Of a stretch of 64,000 bases of DNA, positions 17,612 through 25,453 are shown in pieces (the first letter of the stretch is position 1; each line of letters opens with the position of its first letter). The stretch lies in assembly GCF_900143515.1 (NCBI RefSeq), contig NZ_FSQT01000001.1:1116001-1180000 (forward strand), given 5' to 3'. The position numbers and the translations under genes are program-made. Under the pieces are notes generated by a model, which worked only from the letters and a program-made list of their open reading frames with translations, made no database searches and had not been told where the DNA came from. This stretch comes from Micromonospora cremea (GTDB taxonomy: Bacteria; Actinomycetota; Actinomycetes; Mycobacteriales; Micromonosporaceae).

Positions 17612-18310
17612 GTGAGCGACGCACCCACGAGATCCGGCGACGGCGACTCCGACCGGCAGCCGATCTGGACCAGGCCCGAACGCGGCAGCCGCGGCCCCGC
17701 CCCGGCGCACAGTCGCGATGCCATCGTCGCGGCCGCCATCGCGTTGGCGGACGAGGACGGCCTCGCCGCGGTGTCGATGCGGGGCGTCGCCACCGCGCTG
17801 GGCACCGGCGCCGGATCGCTCTACCGATACCTGTCGTCCCGTGACGACCTGCTGGACCTCATGACCGACCGGGTGGTGGGGGAGTTGCGGCCGTACCCGC
17901 GGGCGGACGGCGACTGGCTGGACGCCATGCTGCTGCTGGCCCGGCGGCAGTTGGCGCTGCACCGGCGCCACCCGTGGCTGACCGACGTGACCCACCGACC
18001 ATCCGGCGTCGGCCCGGAGACCCTGGCCTGGTTCGACAACTGCCTCCGCATCCTCGAGCCCGTCGGCTGCGCCGTCACCGCCAAGTTCGAGGCGATCGCG
18101 ATGGTGACCGGCGTGGTGAGCCTCTTCGCCCGCAGCGAGGCCACGACCGGGTCGTTCACCTTCGCCGGCGCCGACCTCACGGCGTACCCGCACCTGGTCG
18201 CGGCGTTCAGTCAGCCCTCGCCACCCGCGCCTCGGACGGGCCTGTTCGAGCGCACCCTGCGCAGCCTGCTGACCGGGCTGCTCCTGCCCGAGCCCTCGGA
18301 CGCGGGCTGA
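17612..18310 (+). CDS. TetR-family transcriptional regulator
   Basis: A 232-residue repressor. The HTH region covers about 30-75 (AHSRDAIVAAAIALADEDG, VSMRGVATALGTGAGSLYRYL), followed by an all-helical ligand-binding domain of the TetR_C type. GTG 17612 is chosen because a TACAGT -10 element ends 6 nt before it (leaderless) and because the candidate operator lies just upstream. It is divergent from the alpha/beta hydrolase gene, which is the probable regulated target. Confidence 0.87.
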   Translation: MSDAPTRSGDGDSDRQPIWTRPERGSRGPAPAHSRDAIVAAAIALADEDGLAAVSMRGVATALGTGAGSLYRYLSSRDDLLDLMTDRVVGELRPYPRADGDWLDAMLLLARRQLALHRRHPWLTDVTHRPSGVGPETLAWFDNCLRILEPVGCAVTAKFEAIAMVTGVVSLFARSEATTGSFTFAGADLTAYPHLVAAFSQPSPPAPRTGLFERTLRSLLTGLLLPEPSDAG

Positions 18311-18441
18311 ACCCCGACGCGATGCCGGGGTCTAGCGTCGGTGGTGGTGGGCGCGCGGGACCCGTGGGCTGCCCAGCACGGGCCGAAGAGGTCGGCGAGC
18401 CGGACGTGCCGCCGCCAGGCACTCGGGTGAGAGGTGCGAGC

Positions 18442-18549
18442 GTGTCGGATTACGATCTTGCCGACCTGCGGGAACGGGCCGCGAACGATGACCGGGACGC
18501 GGCGGACATCCTGGCTGACCTGACCGACGGCGCCGACGACGCCGGGTAG
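18442..18549 (+). CDS. Small acidic protein (35 aa), hypothetical
   Basis: GTG 18442 follows GAGAGG (18430-18435) at good spacing and encodes SDYDLADLRERAANDDRD then AADILADLTDGADDAG. The pattern resembles one helix pair of Sel1/TPR-like short proteins common in actinobacteria. The stop codon directly abuts a strong terminator hairpin, as expected for a genuine last gene. Function unknown. The rest of the 311-bp gap between the TetR gene and the NmrA-like gene holds only this ORF and the hairpin. Confidence 0.45.
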   Translation: MSDYDLADLRERAANDDRDAADILADLTDGADDAG

Positions 18550-18581
18550 TCCACGTCCCGCGCCGGGCGGCGGGCGTGGAC
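18549..18581. terminator. Bidirectional terminator hairpin
   Basis: Arms GTCCACG (18549-18555) and CGTGGAC (18575-18581) with inner CCCGC/GCGGG pairing; between convergent transcription units. Confidence 0.75.
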
Positions 18582-18621
18582 ACCCGTCGGCCGCCCGGGT
18601 GCCGGTCGACGCGGCCGAACG

Positions 18622-19479
18622 TCAGGCCCGCGCGGCCCGGATCGCGTCGTGCAGCGGGGTGCTCGGCCGGCCGATCAGCCGGCTGAGGTCGTCGCTGTCG
18701 GTCACCAGCTCACCGATCGCGATGGAGTGGTCGAGCGCGGCGACGAACCCGGCGGTGCCGGCGTCGAGGCCGACGTTCTCCAGGGCCGAGGCCAGCTCGG
18801 CGGCCGACAGGTCCTGGTGGACGACCGTGGTGCCGGTGACCTCGGTCACCGCCGCGGCCAGCTCGTCGAAGGTGAAGGCGGTGCCGCCCAGCTCGTAGAC
18901 GGTGTTGCCGTCCTCCTCGCGGGTCAGCGCCGCGGCGGCGGCGGCCGCGTAGTCGGCCCGGGTCGCGGCGGAGACCTTGCTGCCACCGGTGGCGCCGAGG
19001 ATCGTGCCGCTCTGCAGGTACTGCGGCAGCTGGTCGGTGTAGTTCTCGGTGTACCAGCTGTTGCGCAGCACGGTGTGCGGGAGGCCTGACGCGGCGAGGA
19101 CCTCCTCGGTGGCCCTGTGCTCCGGCGCCAGCGGGTTGGTGGTGGTGTCGGCGCGCAGGATGCTCGTGTAGATCAGGCGCTCGACCCCGGCCAGCTTGGC
19201 CGCGTCGATGACCGCGGTGTGCTGGCGCACGCGGTGGCCGGGCGTGTCGCCGGAGATGAGCAGCAGGCGGCGTACGCCGGCCACGGCGCCGGGCAGCGTC
19301 GACGGGTCGTCGTAGGTGGCCCGACGGATCTCGACGCCACGCGAGGCGAGGTCGGCGGCCTTCTCCGGGGTGCGGACGATGGCGGCGATCTCGGCGGCGG
19401 GCACGCCGGTGTCGAGCAGGTGCTCGATCACCAGCCGGCCCAGCCGGCCGGTGGCGCCGGTGACGGCATAGGTGGGCAT
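18622..19479 (-). CDS. NmrA-like / QOR2-type NAD(P)-dependent oxidoreductase
   Basis: A 285-residue atypical short-chain dehydrogenase. It starts with an NAD(P)-binding loop (YAVTGATGRLGRLVIEHLL) and lacks the classical YxxxK active site, as in NmrA and QOR2 proteins. RNSWYTENY and VYELGGTAFTFDELA are typical family segments. ATG 19479 is preferred because GGAGG lies just upstream. It is divergent from an HxlR regulator with a GTAAG-CTTAC operator between them, the arrangement known for redox- or quinone-responsive qor genes such as qorR-qor2 of Corynebacterium. A role in quinone or electrophile detoxification is inferred. Confidence 0.87.
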   Translation of the reverse strand: MPTYAVTGATGRLGRLVIEHLLDTGVPAAEIAAIVRTPEKAADLASRGVEIRRATYDDPSTLPGAVAGVRRLLLISGDTPGHRVRQHTAVIDAAKLAGVERLIYTSILRADTTTNPLAPEHRATEEVLAASGLPHTVLRNSWYTENYTDQLPQYLQSGTILGATGGSKVSAATRADYAAAAAAALTREEDGNTVYELGGTAFTFDELAAAVTEVTGTTVVHQDLSAAELASALENVGLDAGTAGFVAALDHSIAIGELVTDSDDLSRLIGRPSTPLHDAIRAARA

Positions 19480-19507
19480 GGCAACCTCCGATGGGTGACG
19501 CAAACCT

Positions 19508-19519
19508 GTAAGCACTTAC
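19508..19519. promoter_or_regulatory. Candidate HxlR-family operator
   Basis: GTAAGCACTTAC is an inverted repeat (GTAAG/CTTAC) centred in the divergent intergenic region of an HxlR regulator and its likely target. Confidence 0.6.
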
Positions 19520-19566
19520 GAATCTACAGCACATGCTAAGCCGTAACTGTGGGGTAGGCTGGTGAG

Positions 19567-19971
19567 GTGAGCGACATGCCGGCCCAGGACCCGGCGGGGC
19601 CTACCCAGGAACTCGTCAGCGATGTCTTCGCGCGCGGCTGCACCTCCCGCGCGGCCTTCGAGGACGTCACCTCGAAATGGGCCTCGCTGGCCCTGCTGGC
19701 GCTCGGCGAGGGTCGGTACCGGTTCAACGCGCTACGCCGCCGCATCGACGGGGTGAGCGAGCGGATGCTCTCCCAGACCCTGCAGACCCTCGAGCGCGAC
19801 GGCATGCTCACCCGCGAGGTCCTCACGGCGATCCCGCCGCGTGTCGAATACTCGCTCACCCCCATCGGCGCCCGGGTCGCCGAGCAGCTTCGCGGCCTCG
19901 CCGACCTGCTGGAGGCCTCGGTGCCCGAGCTGCAGACCGCCCGCGACGCCCACGAGCGCGACCGGGGCTAG
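19567..19971 (+). CDS. HxlR-family transcriptional regulator
   Basis: A 134-residue winged-helix protein of the DUF24/HxlR type: conserved N-terminal cysteine (ARGCTSRAAFEDVTSKWASLALLAL), recognition region RFNALRRRIDGVSERMLSQTLQTLERDGML and wing TAIPPRVEYSLTPIG. The single Cys at the start of the domain is the redox sensor in several family members. A TAGGCT -10 element ends 6 nt before GTG 19567, suggesting leaderless transcription. The divergent NmrA-like oxidoreductase is the likely target. Confidence 0.92.
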   Translation: MSDMPAQDPAGPTQELVSDVFARGCTSRAAFEDVTSKWASLALLALGEGRYRFNALRRRIDGVSERMLSQTLQTLERDGMLTREVLTAIPPRVEYSLTPIGARVAEQLRGLADLLEASVPELQTARDAHERDRG

Positions 19972-20027
19972 AGGCCACCCACGCCGCATTGATCATCCCG
20001 CGTCGACCAGCTGTAGCCTCAGCCCTC

Positions 20028-20525
20028 ATGAGCTGGCTTCCTGACGACTTCGTCCACCCCGTCCACGTGCCCGTGCCCAACACCGCGCTGCACCTGCGGC
20101 CGATCCGGGAGGCGGACACCGCGCTCGACTACCCCGCCGTGATGGGCTCCCGAGAGCGCCTGTGGGAGATCTTCGGCCCGGCCTGGGCCTGGCCGCAGGA
20201 GACGATGACCTACGACGAGGACCGCGCCGACCTGCTGCGGCACGAGAAGGAGATAGCCGCGCACCAGTCGTTCAACTACGCGCTGCTGGACGAGCGGGAG
20301 ACGGCGATCCTTGGCTGCGTCTACATCGACCCGCCCGAGCGCACCGGCTCCGACGGCGAGGTCTCCTGGTGGGTGGTGGACGACCTGGTCGGCGGAGAGG
20401 CCGAGCGGGCGCTCGACGCGCTGGTGCCGCAGTGGATCGCCGCCGACTGGCCCTTCCAGCAGCCCCGTTATCTGGGCCGCGACATCACCTGGCAGGAGTG
20501 GCTCACGCTGCCGCGCGCCTCGTGA
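20028..20525 (+). CDS. GNAT-like N-acetyltransferase
   Basis: A 165-residue protein with GNAT-like beginnings (LHLRPIREADTALDYPAVMGS), a central strand (ILGCVYIDPPERTGSDGEVSWWVVDD) and a conserved C-terminus. The AcCoA-binding Q/RxxGxG/A loop is weak, so this belongs to the divergent GNAT-like group with unknown acceptor. ATG 20028 lies 8 nt after a TAGCCT -10 element (20014-20019), indicating leaderless transcription. It is convergent with an AraC regulator; the 36-bp gap contains no clear hairpin. Confidence 0.7.
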   Translation: MSWLPDDFVHPVHVPVPNTALHLRPIREADTALDYPAVMGSRERLWEIFGPAWAWPQETMTYDEDRADLLRHEKEIAAHQSFNYALLDERETAILGCVYIDPPERTGSDGEVSWWVVDDLVGGEAERALDALVPQWIAADWPFQQPRYLGRDITWQEWLTLPRAS

Positions 20526-20561
20526 CACGTCCGAGGCGGTGCCCGACCCGGCCTGTCCCGG

Positions 20562-21524
20562 TCAGGCGTTGAGCGTCTCGCGGGGCGGCACCCCGTAGCT
20601 GGCGTGATACCGGGCGGTGAATCTGCTGTGGCTGACGAATCCCCACCGACTGGCGATCGCCGACACGGTGTCCCAGCGAGGGTCGGCCCGGAGCAGGTCG
20701 TGGTGGGCCCGATCGAGCCGGACCCGACGCAGGTATGCCATCGGGGTGGTGTCGAGATGACGGCGGAAGGCGAGCTGCACCGCCCGCAGGGAGACCGCGG
20801 CGGCGTCGGCGATGTCGGCCGCGGTGATGTCCCGGTCGGCGTGCTCGTCCATGAAGGCGATCGCCCGGCGCAACGTGACGGTGCTGGCGTCGCGTCGGTC
20901 CTCGATGGTCGGATCGGTGACCGCCGTGTTGGGGAAGACGGTGAGCGCCGACGCGGCGAGCATCCGCGCGGCGTTGCCGATCACCAGCGGCTGCGCGCTG
21001 GCGATCGGGTTGTTCAGGACGACGTCGCCGACATAGCTGGTGGTGTTGCGCCACTGCCGGGCGAGGGCGGCAGTGGCGGGGCCGAGGTCGGTGAACCGGA
21101 TCTGACCGGGCCGTCGGCTCGGCGCGGCGGTGGCGACCTGCGCCAGCACCGCGAGGTCCAGCACGCAGATCTCCACCTCGCCGGGGTGCCAACGCACGGT
21201 GTGCGGCAGGTCGGGCGTGGTGGCGAGGAAGACGTCACCGGGCGCGAGCCGGTGGGCCATACCGTCGCAGGTGCGGTCGACTCGGGCGGTGCGGGTGCGG
21301 CAGATCACCAGTCCGTCGATGGTACCCACCTCGATGTCGAGGTACGCCGTCTGAGCGGTGGTCGCGAGGGCGAACGGCCCGGCGTCGACGCGCTGGTGGA
21401 CGAGCCGGTATCCGTCGTCCCCGCCGCGCATGCGCAGGTCCGTGTCGTACGTCCTGGCCAGGAAGTGGTGGATGGCCGACGGATCTCTGCTGTCGAACCC
21501 TCGGGTCTGCACTGGTGACGTCAT
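20562..21524 (-). CDS. AraC-family transcriptional regulator
   Basis: A 320-residue regulator with an N-terminal AraC-binding-like/cupin sensor domain (about 35-180; RLAPGDVFLATTPDLPHTVRW) and a C-terminal double HTH (about 220-320; DITAADIADAAAVSLRAVQLAFRRHL, then WGFVSHSRFTARYHASYGVPP). The effector is unknown. ATG 21524 is the first Met that keeps the conserved N-terminal region; longer starts give low-complexity sequence. Confidence 0.87.
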   Translation of the reverse strand: MTSPVQTRGFDSRDPSAIHHFLARTYDTDLRMRGGDDGYRLVHQRVDAGPFALATTAQTAYLDIEVGTIDGLVICRTRTARVDRTCDGMAHRLAPGDVFLATTPDLPHTVRWHPGEVEICVLDLAVLAQVATAAPSRRPGQIRFTDLGPATAALARQWRNTTSYVGDVVLNNPIASAQPLVIGNAARMLAASALTVFPNTAVTDPTIEDRRDASTVTLRRAIAFMDEHADRDITAADIADAAAVSLRAVQLAFRRHLDTTPMAYLRRVRLDRAHHDLLRADPRWDTVSAIASRWGFVSHSRFTARYHASYGVPPRETLNA

Positions 21525-22016
21525 CCGCTGTCTCCGTCCGGAATGGTGCCGCCGGGTGGTGGACCAGGACCGGCGGCGAGGTCGGGACGTGCCTGCGCGG
21601 AGGCGGTGTCCCGGCACGCTGCTGCCGGCGGAGCGGTTGCGGTGCCAGTGCCCGCCCGCGCCGTCCAGTTCGGACGGGTGGTGGGACCTGACGGCGGGGG
21701 TGTTCGGGTTGGGCGATCTCGGGGTGCAAGCGTCGTGAGCGGGACGGTGAGGGCCGGTCGAGCCGGTGTGGATCGGAGCTGATCTTTGAATTCCGCTATG
21801 GCAATAGCCATTGACGGGAATTCAACCCCTACGATAATCCGCCCGTATTCCGCTCGCGCTCGTCCGATCCGTCGGATCGACTTCGCTTTCCGGCTACCGC
21901 CTCCGGGGTTCTTGCGTCTATTGGCCTAGCCATTCAGGTTGCACCGGCGGAATTCTTTTCATGATTCCCGGGACACGGTAGGGACGCCGGGCGACTGGCC
22001 ACGTAGGGGGAGACCA
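21525..22016. other. 492-bp intergenic region with AT-richer nested inverted repeat
   Basis: No gene is seen here. The right part (21780-21960) is clearly less GC-rich than its surroundings and contains TTGAATTCC (21787-21795) and GGAATTCAA (21818-21826) as a perfect inverted repeat. Within its loop a second complementary pair occurs, ATGGC and GCCAT. The region probably carries regulatory sites for the divergent AraC gene and the downstream gene at 22017. Confidence 0.5.
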
Positions 22017-22676
22017 TTGGACAGTATCGAATCTGACCGTGTCGTTCGGTTCGCCGTGGCCGAGACGCTCGCGCGGGTGGCGGGCGAGGACAGCCTGGCG
22101 CTGGGCGAGACGGACGCGTTGCAGAGCCTCGGGGTTGCGCTGCGCGAGGTGCTGCGCCGCGCGCTCGACGACCAGGTGCCCCTCACCACGCCCCAGTTCG
22201 TCGACCTGTGCCGCGACCTGCGCCTGAACCGCGATTCCCTGGACCTGCTGGGGCACCACCTGCTGACGGCGCTGCTGACTCACCAGGTGGGGCCGGACGC
22301 ACTGATCCGCGTCGGCGTACTCCTCGGCACCGTCCGGCGCTACCTGCCCGCCGCCCGGCAGCCCACGCACCGCAACGGGCGCCCGGTGCCCGGGCGACGC
22401 GACGTACGCTCGGACAACAACGTCGAGGGCCGGTACCGGCCGAAGCTGCCGGAACACCTGCCCAGCCCACCGACCTGGACCTGCACCGGATGTGGTCGCG
22501 AGTGGCCCTGCGCCACCAAGCAGAGTCAACTCCTCGCTGAGTTCGGTGGGGCGCGCGCCGCCCTCGCCGTGTACCTCGGCTCCTGCCTCGCCGCCGCCGC
22601 CCAGGACCTGCCCACGCTGCCGTTGTCCGGGGCTCGGCTCCGATTCCTGGGCTGGCTGCCCCGCGCCCGGACCTGA
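22017..22676 (+). CDS. Hypothetical protein with C-terminal TCTGCGREWPC motif
   Basis: A 219-residue protein of unknown function. The first 110 residues are helical without a known motif. The C-terminal part has WTCTGCGREWPCATKQSQLLAEF followed by a helix, a pattern recurring in short actinobacterial proteins, possibly a small metal site from the CxxC plus Cys. TTG 22017 is preferred because GGGGGAGA lies just before it; the alternative ATG-like starts upstream give unlikely sequence. It begins after the AT-rich regulatory stretch and stands alone. Confidence 0.65.
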   Translation: MDSIESDRVVRFAVAETLARVAGEDSLALGETDALQSLGVALREVLRRALDDQVPLTTPQFVDLCRDLRLNRDSLDLLGHHLLTALLTHQVGPDALIRVGVLLGTVRRYLPAARQPTHRNGRPVPGRRDVRSDNNVEGRYRPKLPEHLPSPPTWTCTGCGREWPCATKQSQLLAEFGGARAALAVYLGSCLAAAAQDLPTLPLSGARLRFLGWLPRART

Positions 22677-22736
22677 TGACGACGTGGCCGCCCGCCCCGC
22701 CGGTCGCCATCGGCGACCGACGGCGACGGTGCGCGT

Positions 22737-23128
22737 TCAGCCGACCCGGACCTGGTAGATGCCGCGGCCGAAGGTGCCGGCCACCAGGCGCTGGTGAGTC
22801 GCGTCGTACTCGATGTCGTCGACGGGGACCATCGGCAGCCCCCGGCCCTGCCGCAGCCAGATCGCCCCACCGGTCGGACTCACGAAGACGCCCTGGTCGG
22901 TTGCCACGTAGAGGGTGAGCCCCCGGCCGATCACCAGATCGTTGACCGGCGCCCGGGGCAGCGTGCCACTGACGTCCACGAAGTGCCGCCCGCCGTCCAG
23001 CGAGCCCAGCACGTACGGCCGGTCCGATCCCGACCGGTACGCGGACAGCGTCACGTACACCCGACCGGCGCGGGCCGAATCGACCACGACCCGGGTGACC
23101 CACGGCTGCCCGGAGAGCAGCGACCATT
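22737..23128 (-). pseudogene. C-terminal fragment of a sortilin/BNR-type beta-propeller glycosidase
   Basis: About 130 residues match the last blades of an Asp-box (BNR) propeller protein of the VPS10/exo-sialidase-like type: WVTRVVVDS, VYVTLSAYRSGSDRPYVLGS, SLDGGRHFVDVSG, LYVATDQGVFVS and RLVAGTFGRGIYQVRV. Similarity runs up to a TAA just upstream of the WSLLSGQPWVTR segment (about 23128), and no start codon, signal peptide or earlier blades precede it. Such proteins are normally 700 residues or more, so this is a remnant, probably cut by insertion or rearrangement beside the S15 peptidase gene. Confidence 0.75.
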
Positions 23129-23261
23129 ACGAAGACGGGCATCGATGGGCAGCCCCCCGGGGACGGAATGCTCGACGACGGGATCGGCGCAGGCACTAGG
23201 CAAGAGGGACATCGATGCGATGGAATGTGATCCACGCGCCGCACCCCTGGGGAGGACACCG

Positions 23262-25256
23262 ATGTCGTCCGCACCGTCGACCGCCCGCACCCGCGCCCGG
23301 GTCGCCGCCGTCCTGGCCGGCCTGCTGCTCGCGGCGTTGCCCGCCGCGCCCGCGCCCGCCGCACCGGCCGCCGCCCCGGAGGCGGCCGAAGCCGCCGCGC
23401 GGCACCGTCCGACACCCCCACACGTCGTCGGCGACAAGACCGTTCCCGTCTACTCTTACGCGGACGCGATCCGGGAGAGCGTCTGGGTGGAGACCCGGGC
23501 CGACAGCGATGGCGACGGGGTGCGGGACCGGGTGGCGGTGGACCTGGTCCGGCCCCGGGAGGCCGCCGCCGCGGGAGTCCGGGTGCCGGTCATCATGGAC
23601 GCCTCGCCCTACTACCTCTGCTGCGGGCGGGGCAACGAGAGCGAGCGAAAGACGTACGACGCGGCCGGCGTCATCGCCAAGGCGCCACTGTTCTACGACA
23701 ACTACTTCGTCCCGCGTGGCTACGCGTTCGCCGCGGTGGACCTCGCCGGCACCGCCCGCTCCACCGGCTGCGAGGACGTCGGCGGCCCGGCCGAGGTGGG
23801 CAGCGCCAAGGCCGTGGTGGACTGGCTCAACGGGCGGGCCCGCGCCTTCACGGCCGACGGCCGACCGGTCAGCGCGGCCTGGAGCACCGGGCGCGTCGGC
23901 ATGATCGGCAAGTCGTGGGACGGCTCGGTCGCCAACGGGGTCGCCGCCACCGGCGTGCCGGGGCTGGCGACCATCGTGCCGATCTCGGCGATCTCCAGCT
24001 GGTACGACTACATGCGCTACCAGGGGGTGCTGCGGTCCGCCGACTATCCCGGCTACCTGCACTCGTACGTCAACGGCCGCACGGACGGGGCCTGCGCGGA
24101 GGTGCTGGCCCGGCTGCGCGCCGACAGCGCCGAGGAGACCGGTGACTACAACGGCTTCTGGGCGCAACGCGACTACCGGCCCGCCGCGGGCCGGGTCCGG
24201 GCCAGCGTGTTCGTGGCGCACGGTGTCAACGACCTGAACGTCACCACCAGCCAGTTCGCCCGCTGGTGGCAGGAGCTGGCCGAGCAGGGCGTGCCCCGCA
24301 AGCTCTGGCTCTACCAGGCCGGCCACGAGGACCCGTTCGACGTCCGGCGCGCCGAGTGGGTGGACTCTCTGCACCGTTGGTTCGACTACTGGTTGCAGGG
24401 GCTGCGCAACGGGGTCATGGACGAGCCGCGGGTCGATCTGGAGACCGCGCCCGGGACGTGGACGACGCAGCGGGACTGGCCGGCGCCCGGCACCCGCTCG
24501 GTCCGGGTCGCCCTCGGCGCCGGAGACGGCGTTACCGGCACCCTCGGCGGGCGCGGCGCTCGGCCGGGCCGCGAGCAGGCGTACGTCGACGAGTCGCTGA
24601 GCGAGGTCGAGCTGGTCGCCGAGCCGAGCACCGCGACCGCCGGACGGTTGGTCTTCCTCTCCGGCGCGCTCGCCGCGCCGGTACGGATCTCCGGCAGCCC
24701 CTCGGTGCGACTGCGGATCCGGGTGGACCGACCGACCACCGAGCTGAGCGCCCGACTGGTCGACTACGGCACCGCCGAGCGGATCCGTTACGACAGCTCG
24801 GAGGGGGTGCGGACGCTGAGCACCGAGTCCTGCTGGGGAGCCTCCACGGCCGCCGACGACGCCTGCTACCGGGACACCGAGGAGATCACCGCGGTCTCCG
24901 ACCACGCGGTGCTGACCCGGGGTTGGCTCGACGCCGCCCACCACCGCTCACTGCAGTTCAGCACCCCGCTGCGGCCGGACCGTTGGTACACGGTGACCGT
25001 GCCGCTGAACGCTTACGACGCGGTGCTTCCCGCCGGCCATGTGCTCGGGTTGGTGCTCGGCCAGAGCGACCCGGAGTTCACCGAGACCGACGACCGGGAC
25101 GCCACCGTCCGGGTCGACCTGGGTCGGAGCGAGCTGATCCTCCCGCTCGCCGGTCGGGCCGGGCTGCCCGCGGTCGACGTCGCACCGCGCGTGGTCACCG
25201 CCCCGGCCGACCCGTCGGCGGCCCGGACCGCGCCGGACACCCGGCAGGTGCCCTGA
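23262..25256 (+). CDS. Secreted Xaa-Pro dipeptidyl-peptidase / CocE-NonD family (S15) hydrolase
   Basis: A 664-residue exported serine hydrolase. A Sec signal (VAAVLAGLLLAALPAAPAPAA) occupies the first 40 residues. The catalytic domain contains the nucleophile elbow GKSWDGSVA (about 217), and the acid and base regions HGVNDLN and GHEDPFDV. The C-terminal X-Pro_DPAP beta-sandwich spans about 400-640 (RLVFLSGALAAPVRISGSPSVRLRI). ATG 23262 is preceded by GGGGAGG at 8-nt spacing. The family cleaves Xaa-Pro dipeptides or esters; actinobacterial secreted members act on proline-rich peptides. Homologues often sit alone, as here. Confidence 0.9.
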   Translation: MSSAPSTARTRARVAAVLAGLLLAALPAAPAPAAPAAAPEAAEAAARHRPTPPHVVGDKTVPVYSYADAIRESVWVETRADSDGDGVRDRVAVDLVRPREAAAAGVRVPVIMDASPYYLCCGRGNESERKTYDAAGVIAKAPLFYDNYFVPRGYAFAAVDLAGTARSTGCEDVGGPAEVGSAKAVVDWLNGRARAFTADGRPVSAAWSTGRVGMIGKSWDGSVANGVAATGVPGLATIVPISAISSWYDYMRYQGVLRSADYPGYLHSYVNGRTDGACAEVLARLRADSAEETGDYNGFWAQRDYRPAAGRVRASVFVAHGVNDLNVTTSQFARWWQELAEQGVPRKLWLYQAGHEDPFDVRRAEWVDSLHRWFDYWLQGLRNGVMDEPRVDLETAPGTWTTQRDWPAPGTRSVRVALGAGDGVTGTLGGRGARPGREQAYVDESLSEVELVAEPSTATAGRLVFLSGALAAPVRISGSPSVRLRIRVDRPTTELSARLVDYGTAERIRYDSSEGVRTLSTESCWGASTAADDACYRDTEEITAVSDHAVLTRGWLDAAHHRSLQFSTPLRPDRWYTVTVPLNAYDAVLPAGHVLGLVLGQSDPEFTETDDRDATVRVDLGRSELILPLAGRAGLPAVDVAPRVVTAPADPSAARTAPDTRQVP

Positions 25257-25410
25257 CCGGGCGACCCGGCTCCGGCACCCCGCGCTGCCACGGGTGACCG
25301 GCACACAGCGTCCCGCCACTGGCGGCCGAGCCTTTCAGCGGGTCCAGGCAGGGTGTTCATCGTGGACCCGCATCCCGTACAGCCGCCGTTCACGACCCTC
25401 TTCGAGGCTT

Positions 25411-25439
25411 CTTGATCGAAATAGCATTCGCTTGATCGA
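25411..25439 (+). promoter_or_regulatory. Directly repeated 9-mer upstream of the PHP gene
   Basis: CTTGATCGA occurs at 25411-25419 and 25431-25439, exactly 20 bp apart (two helical turns), within a locally AT-richer stretch just before the ribosome-binding site GAGGAGAGG. This looks like a regulator binding pair or promoter; no regulator is assigned. Confidence 0.4.
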
Positions 25440-25453
25440 GGAGAGGCTCTCAC

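Noticed and set aside
25411..25439. Direct repeats as target-site duplication of a mobile element
   Set aside because: Only 11 bp separate the copies, too little for an element; regulatory use is more plausible.
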